A DNA stretch of 64,000 nucleotides from Guyanagaster necrorhizus (lineage: Eukaryota; Basidiomycota; Agaricomycetes; Agaricales; Physalacriaceae). Below, piece after piece: positions 23,825 to 35,828 of the stretch (positions are counted from its first letter, which is position 1; each line of letters opens with the position of its first letter). Under the pieces are notes generated by a model. It was not told the origin of the DNA and searched no databases. It was given only the letters and a program-made list of their open reading frames with translations. Location: positions 54,080 through 118,079 of the forward strand of contig NW_025064954.1 of assembly GCF_019112545.1 (NCBI RefSeq), in the 5' to 3' direction. A program made the translations under genes and the position numbers.

Positions 23825-24254
23825 TGTTAGATTCAGATGGCATGTGACTATAACTATGTGATAAACAAGTGCTATATTGTATTTATACAATCACACTTGA
23901 GTTTATTATATGTAGAAGGTAGTATTGTGCCTCAAGGTCAATACTTTAGTTGACTCAAAATAGAATGGTAGAATTAAGGATAGTTCAAGACTAGAGATAC
24001 ACAGTGCTGCCTACACTACTAGATAAATATAGTATCACTAATTATAAGTGTCTGTGTTATAGTGCCTATTATCCTAGGACATCATAGTTACCTATAAAAA
24101 GGAGATTGTCTTATTATCAGAGTATTACTATGTGTTATAGGATAATAGTTATTATACTGACTAAGATTGTCCCATGGTCCTAAGCACTGGCCTAGGCACT
24201 CTGACTAAGTATAAATAAGAGTGAAAAGTAAAGAAAATTGTAAAAATTGTAATA
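23825..24254 (-). repeat. 3' LTR of G6 (430 bp)
   Basis: Minus-strand LTR of the same subfamily as G2 (55451-55927), from TTGTAATA back to TGTTAGATTC. The polypurine tract is degraded. Its partner LTR should lie to the left of the window. Confidence 0.85.
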
Positions 24255-24392
24255 TTACCTTCTTTTTAAGACTATCATTCCAATAGCTTAATTTAGAGAT
24301 AATTCATACTTATGTATAGTCTCATCAACATCCATCTGCTTTTCATTGACCCATTGATTCAATTCTGGCCCATATTCTTTCTAACTGACAAG
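24255..24392 (-). pseudogene. G6 chromodomain, C-terminal piece
   Basis: Reads on from 32960 after removal of G7: the chromodomain is split between NYLV and SxKEYGPELNQWVNEKQMD. One stop replaces the conserved Trp. ACAAG at 24388-24392 is one copy of the G7 target duplication. Confidence 0.88.
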
Positions 24393-24907
24393 TGTTAAGC
24401 TCAAATTTCACATGACTATCAACATATGATAAACTGTTCAGAATCTCACACTTTGGGTTATACTGATAGAGTTCACTGGTGTGTCAATAGAGTTGTGTAG
24501 TCAAGGTGTTACAAGTCACTTGAGAGTAGATAGTGAAGAATAAACTTTAGCTTAATGCTGGAGCTACTACAGCAAAAACTATGCTACTTAAATACTGTTC
24601 TGTTATTGGGCTATTAATAGAAGTTCACAAAAGATATTATCTGTTATAGAGCTGTTACCCCTGCTGTTGCCAGGCTCTCCACAAAAGCTGTTGTCTTGTG
24701 GTTGTGCTGTTATTGCTGCACTACAGTTAAATGACAAAAGAAGTATTGTCTCTCCCTTCACAGCACACAGCAGTGCACTAAGACAATGACCAATTGGGTT
24801 GCTGACTAAGCCTTCCCATAGTCCTAAGCACTGGCCTAAGTGCCCTGACTAAGCAGAGATAGGGGTTATTTAAAGAAAAGAAAAAGAAATGAGAAAAAAT
24901 TATAATA
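24393..24907 (-). repeat. 3' LTR of G7 (515 bp)
   Basis: Runs from TTATAATA at 24907 back to TGTTAAGCTC at 24393. Same subfamily as the G8 LTR. Confidence 0.93.
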
Positions 24908-27900
24908 TTACCCTCTTCTTAAGACCATCATCCTGATAGTTTAATTAGGGATAAGTCTTCATATCCATGTGTGAGGATCCACAGTTCTTTCTAGTCTCTC
25001 TGCATGGTGCAGCAGAGATCTATCAGAGTATCCTGCTGATATTGCAGGTATTGATGGAAGCTCCTCTTTGCCCTTGTTATTATATCATGACTTTTATTGA
25101 ATATTGCTCTTCACTGTATGTCCTCTACAGACTGCTTGTATCTATCTTGTTGATTCATTATTTGTAGTCATTGATTGTCTCCTCCACATTCATGTATTTT
25201 TCATTGACTCATTGGTTTGATTCTGGTCTATAGCCTTTCCAGCTGACTAGATAGTCAACTGTTGTTGTCATTCCACTATCATGTGCTCTAATCTTGTGTA
25301 GTTTGTAGTTTAGCACTTTGTTGATTTCATAATGTTCTTCATCATCAATGATTTCTGGTGGTGGAGGTGGCAGTCACTCTTGGTTTGAAAATGCTGGTGC
25401 AATGTATAATGTTAATAATGTTTCATTGAAAACATTATGAATCTTCCAAGTTGCTGGTAGTTGCAACTTGTAAGCAGAGTTGCTGATTTTGGCAATGACT
25501 TTGAATAGTCCTGTTTGTTTGTCTGCCAGTTTCTGTTTCAGATAAGAGAGGTGTAGGTTTGTTGTATCCAGCTAAACTTTGTCATTGATTGAATAATTAT
25601 GGGCAGGTTGTCAGTGCTTGTCATATTATTTCTTCATAGTTAAGGCAGCCTTTTCAAGGGTCATCTTTGTTTCTTTATGTATTTTTGCCATTGTTGTTGT
25701 AAAATCTGTTGACACCAGTGTTGTTGTATATACTCATTCACTTTGCATGACTGGTGGGTTTTATTCATAGTTGATGAAGAATGGGATTTTTCCTGTTGCT
25801 GAGTGAATTCAGTTGTTGTGTTGAAAAGCGGCTAATGAAAGCCATTCCATCCAATTATCTTAGCAATGGTTGATAAAAAGCTAGAGATACTTTTCATCTT
25901 CTTGATTGACTCATTCTGTTTGGCCATCTGTTTGAGAGTGATATGCCATTGAGGCATTCCATTTGATGTTGAGGAGTTGATACAAATCATCTAAAAATTT
26001 GGAGACAAATTGTGGTCCTCTATCTGAGATTATGATCTGAGGCATGTCATACTTTGTATAGATCTTATCTCATAGGATTTTGGCTTATCCTTCTGATGTT
26101 AATTCTATTGAACAGGTGATTGAAATGATCACCTTCAAGAAGTGATCGACTATAATGATAATTGCATCATAGCCATCACTTTCAGGAAGCCTGATTATCA
26201 TATCCACTGAAATGTGGGTTCATGGTGACAAAGGAACCTCATTTGAGTGGAGTGGAGCTGCTCAGGGTTGTGTTGAGGATTTGCCACATTGACAAACCTT
26301 GTAAGCCTTGATATATCAGGTGATATCATGGTCTATTTTGGGCCACCAGTACTCCCTCAAGACTAATTCTTTTGTTTTAGTGATTCTGGAGTGTCTGGTA
26401 GTCACATGGTCATAGCATATGAAGATGATATCACCACAAAGCCCTTGATCCTGTGAAATATAGATCTGTCTATCATAATGGATCAGTCCCTCTTTCTTCT
26501 TTAGTCTCTGTTCATAGTTAAGTGACAGAGCTATTCTTTGATCTCACTTGTAGGGGTTTCAGGTAGTGCTCTTTATGTGCTCATATACTTCCTTCTCAGT
26601 GGGCATAAGCATAGTCTAGAAGTGCTTGGGTCATAATAATATGACCTCCTTATTGTCAGTTCCCCCTTGATCATGGTCCACCCTGCAGCTAAGGAAATTG
26701 GCTTTCTTGTTTGCTACACCAGCCTTATGGTACAGTGTATATTCATATTCAGATAACTCTATAACCTATCAGGCTTATCGCTGGTTAAGTTTTTGGGGGT
26801 GTCAGAAATATCAGAGGTTCTGGTGATCTGTCCAAATCTCAAAGGTCTGGACTGCTCTAATGAGGTAATACCATCATTCAGCAAGTGCAAGCATTATGAT
26901 GAGCAGTTCCTTGTCATAAATTTCATAATTACATTCTGTTGCTGTTAGTACTTTTAATATGAACACAACTGGTCACTATTTGCTATCCTGTTCCTGAGAG
27001 AGTACCACCCTGATTGTGCCTTCACTTGAGTTAGCCTCCACTCAGAACTTTCTCTCTTGACTTGATATAGCAAGTATGATATCTTCAGCTAGTTGGCATT
27101 TAAGATCATTAAATGCTGATTGTTGAGAGAGTCCCCAGGTCCAGGGTGCATTTCTGGTTAATTGTATCATGGGTCAGACTACCCTACTGTAGTCTCAAAT
27201 GAACTATTGGTAAAAGTTGGTGAATCCTAAAAATGATTGCAATTTCTTCTTCTTGGTTGGCTCCAGCCATTCAGTTACTCCAGCTATCTTGATGAGGTCC
27301 ATCCTAATGGCTTCTTCACTGATTATGACTCTAAAGTACTCTGTTTCAAGTACCTCAAATTCACATTTTTCTACTTTAAGAAAAAAGTGATGCTTTCTCA
27401 TTAAGGATAGTACCTGTTGTACTAGCCATCGATGTTCTTTCTTGGTTTTGGACATGATCAAGATGTTGTCCAAATAAATCATGACTTTTCTAGTGGCAAT
27501 GAGATCTCTAAAGATATCATTCATCATCCACTGGAATGTTGCAGATGAATTTGTGAGTCCAAAGAATATTACCATCAGTTCAAACAAGCTATAGTTTGTT
27601 CAAAAAGCAGCTTTCCATTCATCGCCTTCTTTGATGCATATATTATTATATCTCCATTGAATATCCAGTTTGATATAGTATTTAGCACCTCAGAGTTTGT
27701 CCATTAATTCCAAGATTAAGAGAAGTGAGTAATGATTTTTGATCATTATTTCATTAAGCCTCTGATAATCTTGTACTGGTCAGAGTTTATCATCCTTTTT
27801 CTTGATGAAGAAGAAGGGAGATGCCATTAGTGATTTTGATAGTCGAGTCCTCCCACTGGATAGGTTCTCCTTAAGGAATTTGTCCAACTCCTGTTGTTTG

Positions 27901-29150
27901 TTGTTGCTAAGAGGATATGTTTTGCAATCTAGGTTAGCATTGGCATTGGGGATTAGTTCAATGGCATGGTCCCAAGGTTTTAGATTGGGTAATTCATCAA
28001 AACTCTCTTTTTTGAATAGATCTTAAAAGTCCTGTGCCCATTCAGGTACCATTTTCTTAAACATTTTTTCTTCTTTTTCTGCATTGGCCTTCATGGCTAG
28101 GTTATTTGCATGATGCATAGCATGAATCTGGATGGCTTTTTGCAGATCTACCATGAGGATGGTTTCCCCATCCTCCATTTCCTGATCCCATTGGTCTTCA
28201 GAGTCTGCATCCAGTAGTTCAAATGGAATTTTCCAGCATTAACATCATGCAAATATAATATGTCTGGTTTTCCAGTTGATTAACAGATTATGTCAAATCA
28301 GCCAATCATGATCAAGAAAAATTTCCTTGATTCTTAGATCAGTTACTGTCAAATCAATTTGCTTGGAATGGTTTCTGATTGTAAGTCTAAGCTTGACATA
28401 TTTAGTAATCAAACTGATTTGGTTCTTTGTTTTATCTGCATTGTAAATAGGGATTGGAGCTGCAGTTGCCTGAGTAGAAAGGCCATGCTTGCTGAGAAAA
28501 GCATAGTTTATGAAACTCCCTATGCATCCACTATCAATTAATGCTATGATAGTGTGGGTGCTTCAAGACATAAGTGTTTCAATTCAGGCCTTGGTTACCA
28601 GGTCCTGGCCCAAAGTTTTGGCCTGTCAGATAAACTTTCATGATCTGTGCAGTTTGTCAAGCCATTCTAAGGCTCAGCACCATTCAGCTTCTCACATTTC
28701 AGTGATTATATTGTCAATCACTTCCTCAGCTCAAGTCTTGTGTACTCAATTTTTGAGTATGGCTTTTGCCACTTCTTCATTCTTTGCATCTTTGATAGCT
28801 TGCCAAGTCCATTCAGTCTCAAATGGCTTCAGCCAGCTAATGGGGTTCTCTACCTCTGTTTGGCCTATAGGTGATTGAGTCTGCTTTAGATGTTTAGTTT
28901 GGCAAACTGTCAACAATGATGCACCTTTGGGGCTCTCTGCCCCTCTTCAGCCTTTCATTGGTGTTTGAGTTATTGAAGTCAGTTTTTTAGGTGATTCATA
29001 TCCATGAGTAATGAAGTCAGATATATTCAAATGCATATATAATTTTGATATAGAGGATACTACAGAGAAAGAATTGTCAGTCTGTTCAGCAGCTTGTGAC
29101 CTATTACTCATGTTCTTAGCTGAATCAGTGGAATCACTCACTGTTCAGCC
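24908..29150 (-). pseudogene. G7 pol
   Basis: Minus strand: pol leader (29141-28947, SDSTDSAKNMSNRS), linker, protease (IDSGC near 28545), RT (27800-27190) with the catalytic box mutated to YLDN (GAC to AAC) at about 27462-27473, RNase H (about 27080-26800), H2C2 (about 26420-26280), integrase core (about 26220-25890), GPY and chromodomain (about 25560-25190) and a C-terminal tail to about 24970 like that of G8. 27587-27204 is the longest open stretch. More than ten stops. Confidence 0.88.
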
Positions 29151-31194
29151 TTATCTTTTACCTTCTCAGTCTTATTGTTCTAGCTGAGGTCTTGTTTCTC
29201 TTTCATCAATTTGGCAATCTGTGCCTATATATCTTCTCGAGTGCACTTGTTCTTCTTCTGCAGACAGTTTCTCACCATGTGGCTCTTCTGCCTGCAATTG
29301 AAGTACTTTCCCTCCTTCTTGAGATGATCCACATCCATTGGCTTACTCATTCCAGTATATGTTGTGCTTGTACCAGTTTGCTTCTTACCATATTGAGAAG
29401 TTGGAGCTGAGCCACCAGGCCTAGAGGATGTGGTTGGATAAGAGGTGGAGGGCTTTGAGCCTTGTCCCTGGTTCTTGTATCTATCCTATAATAGAGTGGA
29501 TGACTCTGCCTTCTGCCACTGTCATTCTTGTCACATTATGATGATTCTGATCTTTCACTCATCATAGCCAACCAGGATACTGTGTTTGAGGTCTGAGATA
29601 GTTCTGAAGTAAGAGGGCAGCAATCCTCTCTTTACATACTTGACCATTTGTTCTGTGTCAGCCATGTCCTCTCATACTCCAGCGAGTTTACCAAGTTGCT
29701 CCAACTTGTCAAAGTAGTCAGTGGCCACTTTGTCACCTATTTTGTAGTCTTTCATCTTTTGCTTGTGGACTTACTGAATGGCTGGATCTGTGAATTTGTT
29801 ATAGATCATTTGTTTGAGTACTGACCATGAGAGATATTGATGATGTTATCACATGGTTGACCAGAATGTGGAGGCTAGAAGGACCCACCATGTTTTCACC
29901 TTGTCTTTCAGGTAGGTTGAGGCATACATCATCTTGTACATGTCAAGTAAAAAGTACAAGGTGAATACTTGAAAGTATTGGTTGCAGTCTGTAAGGAATT
30001 GATCAATGTCATCTGATGCTCCTCTGAAGGGGAGAGAATCATGTACAAGAGTTGGTTTGACATTTAGAATTTATGCTTTGAGATCAAGAAGGGGCATCAG
30101 GTTTGAGGAACTACCCTCTGGCAGGCCCAACCACCCTGATGGTAAGCTGGAGAATGAATGAAGAGACCCATCATCAGCAACAGGACTTTCCAGTGGAGGA
30201 GGTTCTTTTTGCATGATACTTCTGTTCTGAATAGTCCAACCTTAGGCTGTAGCCATAGGGTCATCCTCTTCAGGGGTCTCTAATGCTGCAGAGATCATTC
30301 CACTGCCTTCAGCTTTATTAGACAGTGGTTGTCTGGAAAACAGTTGTGGCATCAGCATTCTCCATGGGTTTAGATAGTGGCTACTCAGCTGTGATCAATA
30401 ATAGCCCAGCTGAGATGCTGTACTGCAGACTGCCAACATAGTGAATGAGTATCTTGATGATGCCATTTAGATTGATGGTGTTGAGTATGCCAATTTAGGC
30501 AGCATCACATTTGGCATCCATGGCTTGGATGCCATCCTTCTGCCATACTTTGGCTTGTATGGTGGTAATAGTCTCATCTGGTAATATAAACATCTTTAAT
30601 TAAAATTAAAAATGGCCTGCTTGGTGGCTGCATATTGTAAAATTTCCTCCTGCTCAAGAAAATCAGCAGAGGTATACCTTTGTTCCAAGGATGATCTCAG
30701 CCAGAGATTATCCTTCTATAATTTGGCTATCTGCTCCTGGTACAGCCAAATGAAATCTTCTTCATGTGCCTCATGCACCTTTTGTCGCAACTTCTCCTCT
30801 GTTGAGTGTACTTCAAATGTTTTTCCCTATTTCAGAAGAGGATCCTCAATCTCTCTATCAGGGTCCTCCTTCTCAGCCTCATCATCCACATCAGTCACTT
30901 CCTCTTTCTTGAGGAGAAAATTGTCATGCAGATTGGAGACCTCTGAGGTGACTGCACTGGGGCTGTGTACTAGGTCTAGCATTATTGGGTCCAAGTCAAA
31001 GAGTAGGCTCCTGCTCAGGCTGCTCCTCCTCAACTCCTTCTCTTGCTGCTGCTGCTGCCATTGCTCTGCAATACTAGCAGAAGTTTCAATAGAACTTTGG
31101 CCAAAGAAAGAGAGCAGCAAAATTCCCATCAAGGAACTGCCATATGTCACTCATAAGGTCAATGTGCTCTTTGTCCCCTCTGACTGTTCCTCAA
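29151..31194 (-). pseudogene. G7 gag
   Basis: N-terminal region (31150-30827 open: SSIETSASIAEQWQQQQQ, then a long acidic stretch), capsid (about 30080-29480) and a zinc knuckle at about 29330-29280. The knuckle reads KYFNCRQKSHMVRNC, so the first zinc-binding Cys is Tyr (TGT to TAT). Upstream and downstream stops are mostly TGA/TAG. Confidence 0.85.
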
Positions 31195-32384
31195 TCTGAC
31201 AGTATTTCGTTTCTCCAGATAAGAATATCATCAGTTTCTACAATAGTATCAGTTCCATACAATAGCAGGCAATTATTGTCAAGGTCCATTGACTCCCAAA
31301 AGTAGAAGTTGTCAGCATGAATGACTCCTGTGACTGGTTCTGTTCAGAGGTCAGGCTCAGTGATGAGAGTGGCAGGCTCTCAGAATGGAGAGTCAGGAAT
31401 AGTGTTAGTAGTGGTACCAATGAGCATGTCAGTGAGTCAAGAGCTTCCAGAGTCTCTCCTTCTATCTTATGCTCAAAGGTACTATCTAAAGAGAGCATTC
31501 TCTCAAGTGGCCTAGTGCCTGATACATGTCTGCTTTTTGACATACTTAGCAAGAGATTGGGAGTGTTAAATGTTGTCCACTGAGATGACTGGAGCAATAT
31601 GTGGGATTGGTTATACTGATCACAGTACCTCTGAATAGCATCCTGATGAGCTCACTGTTCAGTCTCCTTCACTCCACTCCAGTCAGCCAGCTTCTCTGGC
31701 TGTGGCTTGCCAGTACCAGAGCTCTTGTCTGTCATCATCATTAAAGAATGAGTCAAGGCTACTGACCCTAGTTCTTCCCTGGCCAGAACTCCTATTTTGT
31801 GCTAATATAGCATGTTGGGATCCTGGTCCTGTGGTATTTCTGATGCTTGAATCCATCCAAACAACATCAAGAGAGTCTCTAGTATGACACCCAATGCCAG
31901 GCTCAGAGATAGTGGTTGTTATCCTTATTGCCAGGATGTTGTGCTCAGAGGGTGGAATAAGGGTGTCAGATCAGAGTTGTTGAAATCCTGCAGCCCAAGA
32001 GTTTGTAGGGTCTTGGATGACTGCCAACAGGGGTTGCAGAGAATAGATGTGTTGCTGCTGCTACTGCTCCTCTTCTTTCCTAAAACACCCTTCAGTCGGG
32101 CTCCTAGGGATGATTTCAGGGCTGTTTCCTTCTGTGGGATGAAAGGACTGTCAGGCAGAGGTAGAGATATCATGGAGGGGGAGGTCTGATATGATATTAT
32201 GTAGGATTGTGTGAATACATTAGAACTCTTGATAGTGACAAATTGCCTAGACAGTAATTGATTAGCATCTATAGCACAGCTGTATGATCACCAATAAGCC
32301 TATCAATGTTCTGATTAAGGAAGCAAGAAGTTTGAAGAACTCATAAGTAAAGTTTGGATCAGAAGGGTTAAGCACAGAGGGCAT
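31195..32384 (-). pseudogene. G7 ORF0, membrane-anchored leader protein
   Basis: Starts at ATG 32384, 42 bases after the primer site. The N terminus is followed by a hydrophobic segment (FFKLLASLIRTLIGLL, then VIIQLC) and a conserved HYQEF stretch. The C-terminal part matches G8 ORF0 (RTRVSSLDSFFNDD, ETDDILIW). Several stops. On the overlapping frame 32173-31925 is open and reads SSLGARLKGVLGKKRSSS, the counterpart of an open frame in G8. Confidence 0.75.
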
Positions 32385-32425
32385 TCGGTTTCTCAGCACA
32401 ATTGAACCTGAGAAAGAGAATGATA

Positions 32426-32438
32426 AGTGTTAAGCTAA
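32426..32438 (-). promoter_or_regulatory. G7 primer-binding site
   Basis: One base inside the 5' LTR edge. As printed on the plus strand it is AGTGTTAAGCTAA. The LTR carries AGTATTAAGCTAA in element sense (32594-32606): 12 of 13 complementary. Confidence 0.7.
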
Positions 32439-32439
32439 T

Positions 32440-32954
32440 TGTTAAGCCCAAATTCCATATGACTATTAACATGTGATAAACTGTTTAGAACCTTGCACTT
32501 CAGGTTATACTGACAGAGTTCACTGGTGTGTCAATAGAGTTATATAGTTAAGGTGTTACAAGTTGCTTGAGAGTAGATAGTGAAGAATAAACTTTAGCTT
32601 AATACTGAAGCTACTACAGCAAAAACTATGCTACTTAAATACTGTTCTGTTATTGGGCTATTAATAGAAGTTTACAAAAGATATTGTCTGTCATAGAGCT
32701 GTTACCCCTGCTGTTGCCAGGCTCTCCACAAAAGCTGTTGTCTTGTGGTTGTGCTGTTACTGCTGCACTGCAGTTAAATGACAAAAGAAGTATTGTCTCT
32801 CCCTTCACAGCACACAGCAGTGCACTAAGACAATGACCAATTGGGTTGCTGACTAAGCCTTCCCATAATCCTAAGCACTGGTCTAAGTGCCCTGACTAAG
32901 CAGAGATAGGGGTTATTTAAAGAAAAGAAAAAGAAATGAGGAAAAATCATAACA
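32440..32954 (-). repeat. 5' LTR of G7 (515 bp)
   Basis: Runs from TCATAACA at 32954 back to TGTTAAGCCC. A TATTTAAG-type box precedes the 32594-32606 self-primer segment. Confidence 0.93.
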
Positions 32955-34447
32955 ACAAGATAATTGGTAGTCATTGTTATACCCCTGCCACATGCCTTGA
33001 CTCTTCATTTTTTGTAGTCTAGAATTTGGACAATTTCATAGTGTTTTTCATCATCAATGAGATTGGGCAGTGACAGTGGTGGTTATTCTTGGTTTGAAAA
33101 TGCAAAGCTAATATATAATGTTAACAGAGATTCATTAAATATGTCATGGATATGCTATGAGGTCAGTAATCATAATTTGTATGCTGAGGTACTGATTTTT
33201 GCTAGAATTGGAAATGGGCTAGTTTGCTTGTCAGTGAGTTTGCATTTGAAACATAATAGATGAAGATTGGTCATGTCAAGCTAAATCTTATTATTTATTG
33301 TGTAAGTGTATGCAGTGTTATGGTGTTTGTTATATTGCAATTTTATAGTAGCAGCTGCTTTCTCATGTGCTGTCTGTGTTTCAAGATGAATTTTTACCAT
33401 TTCAGTGGTGAAGTCATATAAAGCAGGGATAGTCATATGGGATTTGGTGATGACAGCAATCTTGGGGTGTCACTTATAGTTTACAAAGAATGGTGTCTTT
33501 TTAGTGGCTGAATGAATGTGATTATTATGTTGAAAAGCTGCCAGTGCCAACCACTCAGTCCAGTCATTCTGACAATAGTTAATAAACATTTGTAGATACT
33601 TCTCAAGCTCTTAGTTGATGTGTTCAGTTTGCCTATCAGTATGTGGATGATAGGCAGTGGATGCATTGCTTCAGATTCTGAGAAGATGATACAGATTATC
33701 AAGAAACTTAGAAACAAACTGTGGTCCTCAGTTGGATATGATGATCTGGAGCATACTGTATTTGGAATAGACCTCATTTCTGAGAACTCTTGCTCATCCT
33801 TCTGATGATAGTTCTATGGTGCAGATGATTGGAATGATAGTCTTTGAGAAGTGATTGAATATAACTATAATTGCATCATAGCTATTACAGTCTGACAGCC
33901 CTATGATCATGTTGATCAAGATGTGTGTCCAGGGGGTTGTAGAGACTTCATTTGGGTGAAGTGGCACTAGCTGAGTTCAGATTGATGTTTTAATTCTTTA
34001 GCAAGTTTCATATCCTTTCATATACTTGTCCACATTCTGCCCTAGTTTTGGCTATCAATACTCTCTCAGCATCAACTCTTTTGTCTTCAAGATACCCAGA
34101 TGACCAGCAGTAGCATGATCATGTGATATGGTGATAATTTCTTCTTGTAGAGTCAATTATTGGAGAATGCAAATGTGTCCATCATAATAAAGTAGGTTGT
34201 CATGTTTTATGATGTCCTACTTGTGGTTTAGTGATGTTGCAATACTCTGATCTCAGAGGTTTAGTTGTTGCATTGTGCTATATATTCTGGTATGGATCTC
34301 CTCTTCCATTGGCATTTTCATGGCCTGGAAGTGCTCTAGTTTCAACATTACCACCTCTTCATTGTCCTCCCTCCCTTAGTCATGATCAGCTTAATGGCTT
34401 AAAAGATCTGCTTTCTTATTAGCCATGCTGGCCTTGTGTTAGAGTGT
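32955..34447 (-). pseudogene. G6 gypsy: integrase to chromodomain
   Basis: Minus strand from the HKASMANKKADLL linker (about 34440-34400), through H2C2 (about 34120-34000), integrase core (about 33950-33600), GPY region and the first part of the chromodomain (IDDEKHYEIVQIL, about 33060-32960). The upstream half (RT and before) is missing here: the sequence meets R at 34447. ACAAG at 32955-32959 is the G7 target duplication. Heavily mutated, no long open frame. Confidence 0.85.
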
Positions 34448-35828
34448 GGATATGCAGGCTACATGTCCAGCCCTATAATTTGCAAATTCTGCATAACACA
34501 CTAGAATATGCTAGTAACTGAGAATCATTAGCCAGTAGAGGACTATGGCTGAGGCTCTGAGCTGATAGTCATGCTAGTCACCAATACTAAGTCCAAAAGG
34601 GACTTTGTAAAATAACATGGCCTAAGGATAAAAATCCTAAGTCAGGTTTGAACTTAGAAAAGTTCAGCACCACACCTTGGAAAATACTAAGTCCAAGTTG
34701 GACTTAGAAATGGTATCTCAAATGGGGCCAATTCTACATGCCACTAAGACAAGTATATTCTAAGACAGCTAGAGGTATAATATCATAGCCAGTTGTGGAG
34801 TATTGAGTAGAGATAGCATCATCCAGAAGCAGTAAGAAGTGAGACCCAATGATCTGTGGCTAGCACTGTGAGTTTTGACTCAAATGCCTAAGTCCAAATT
34901 TCCTAGGTATCAGATGACCTAAGGGACTTAGAATTAAGAGGAATAGAGTGGATAGGACTGGTTGACTGGGCCTGATTGGGCCTGATCGATCAAGCTACTA
35001 AGAATAACTCAGAGGATTAAAACTTTAAGTAGACAGAAAGGAGTTAGGTACCCACAGGCACTGTAGGCTTAAAATAAAGCTGTGCAGTGGCCAGCTGGTC
35101 TGAGCAAGCCTAGGGGAGTCCAGGAGTGCTGCCATTCCAGAATAATGGCGTGATTCCGCTTTAAACAGGAGAAATATTATTTTGAATACTTTATTTATAG
35201 ATTCTGTACCTGCTGTTGGTGTATAAAAGAAGGGAATGGGGGGAAAATAGTAAGCAAGTGACTCACCCCCATGTTCAGGCCTTCTAGCCCACTGTAGCTA
35301 GTCCCCAAGACAACAGATTTTGAGTTCTGCTTCGACTTAGTGATTTATTTAAGTTGCTTTGTCACTTAGAGAGAGGATTAGATTGGAATAATAACTATAT
35401 TTTGGGTTTCAGATTAATTTGGGTTCCAAACTATAAGGGTTTCAGCATCAAAATACAAGTTCTTCAGTTTTGAGGACTGCTAGACAGCCAAGAGTGCAGC
35501 TAGTCAAGTCTAAGTGCTTGATAGACTTAGTATTTGGGTTTTGGAGTTTATTGGGTTTTGGAATATTCTAAGTTCTAATTATACTTAAACATTGCTATAA
35601 ACTACTCTCATGAGTATTGCATCTTTGAAAGCAAGATAGAGTTAAATAACTGTCTTTATTGACTGTTTCTTTGATTTTACTTAAGACTGCAAGAGTGCTT
35701 CTATTGTACTCAAAACAACCAACCTCAACTGTATTTGGTGATTGTGTATTGAGTGGTTAGGTGTTGGTGTTTGAGAGTTCATTCTTTATTCACTTCTCTT
35801 AGTCACTTAGCTGTTACCAAGCACATCA
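34448..35828 (+). repeat. R element, copy 2 (1381 bp)
   Basis: Starts near GATATGCAGG and ends GCACATCA. In G1 sense the ends read TGATGTGC...TATCA, so it has the TG...CA form of an LTR. The two termini are also imperfect inverted repeats (TGATGTGCTTGG against TGATATGCAGGC, 9 of 12). A TATAAAAG box lies near 35222 and subterminal GGACTTAG motifs near 34590-34920. It differs from copy 1 by only a few transitions. The flank in G1 is CTGG at 35829-35832. The left flank belongs to G6, not G1. Confidence 0.82.

Larger units (their letters stand above)
24393..32954 (-). mobile_element. G7 gypsy, complete structure, TSD ACAAG
   Basis: An 8562-bp minus-strand element with two 515-bp LTRs and ACAAG on both sides (24388-24392 and 32955-32959). 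It holds all parts of the clade: primer site, ORF0, gag and pol. It is dead: stops throughout, the RT box is YLDN instead of YLDD, and the first knuckle Cys is Tyr. The LTRs differ by roughly a tenth of positions, mostly transitions, so it is clearly older than G8. It sits in the chromodomain of G6. Confidence 0.95.
1342..34447. other. 33-kb inverted block between R copies
   Basis: Inferred rearrangement. Everything between the two oppositely oriented R copies is reversed relative to the flanks. Flipping it restores G1, G2, G4 and copia as continuous elements and pairs their target-site duplications. The sequence shows the junctions. Recombination between the R copies is the inference, and a mis-oriented assembly at the repeats is the alternative. 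Confidence 0.85.
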
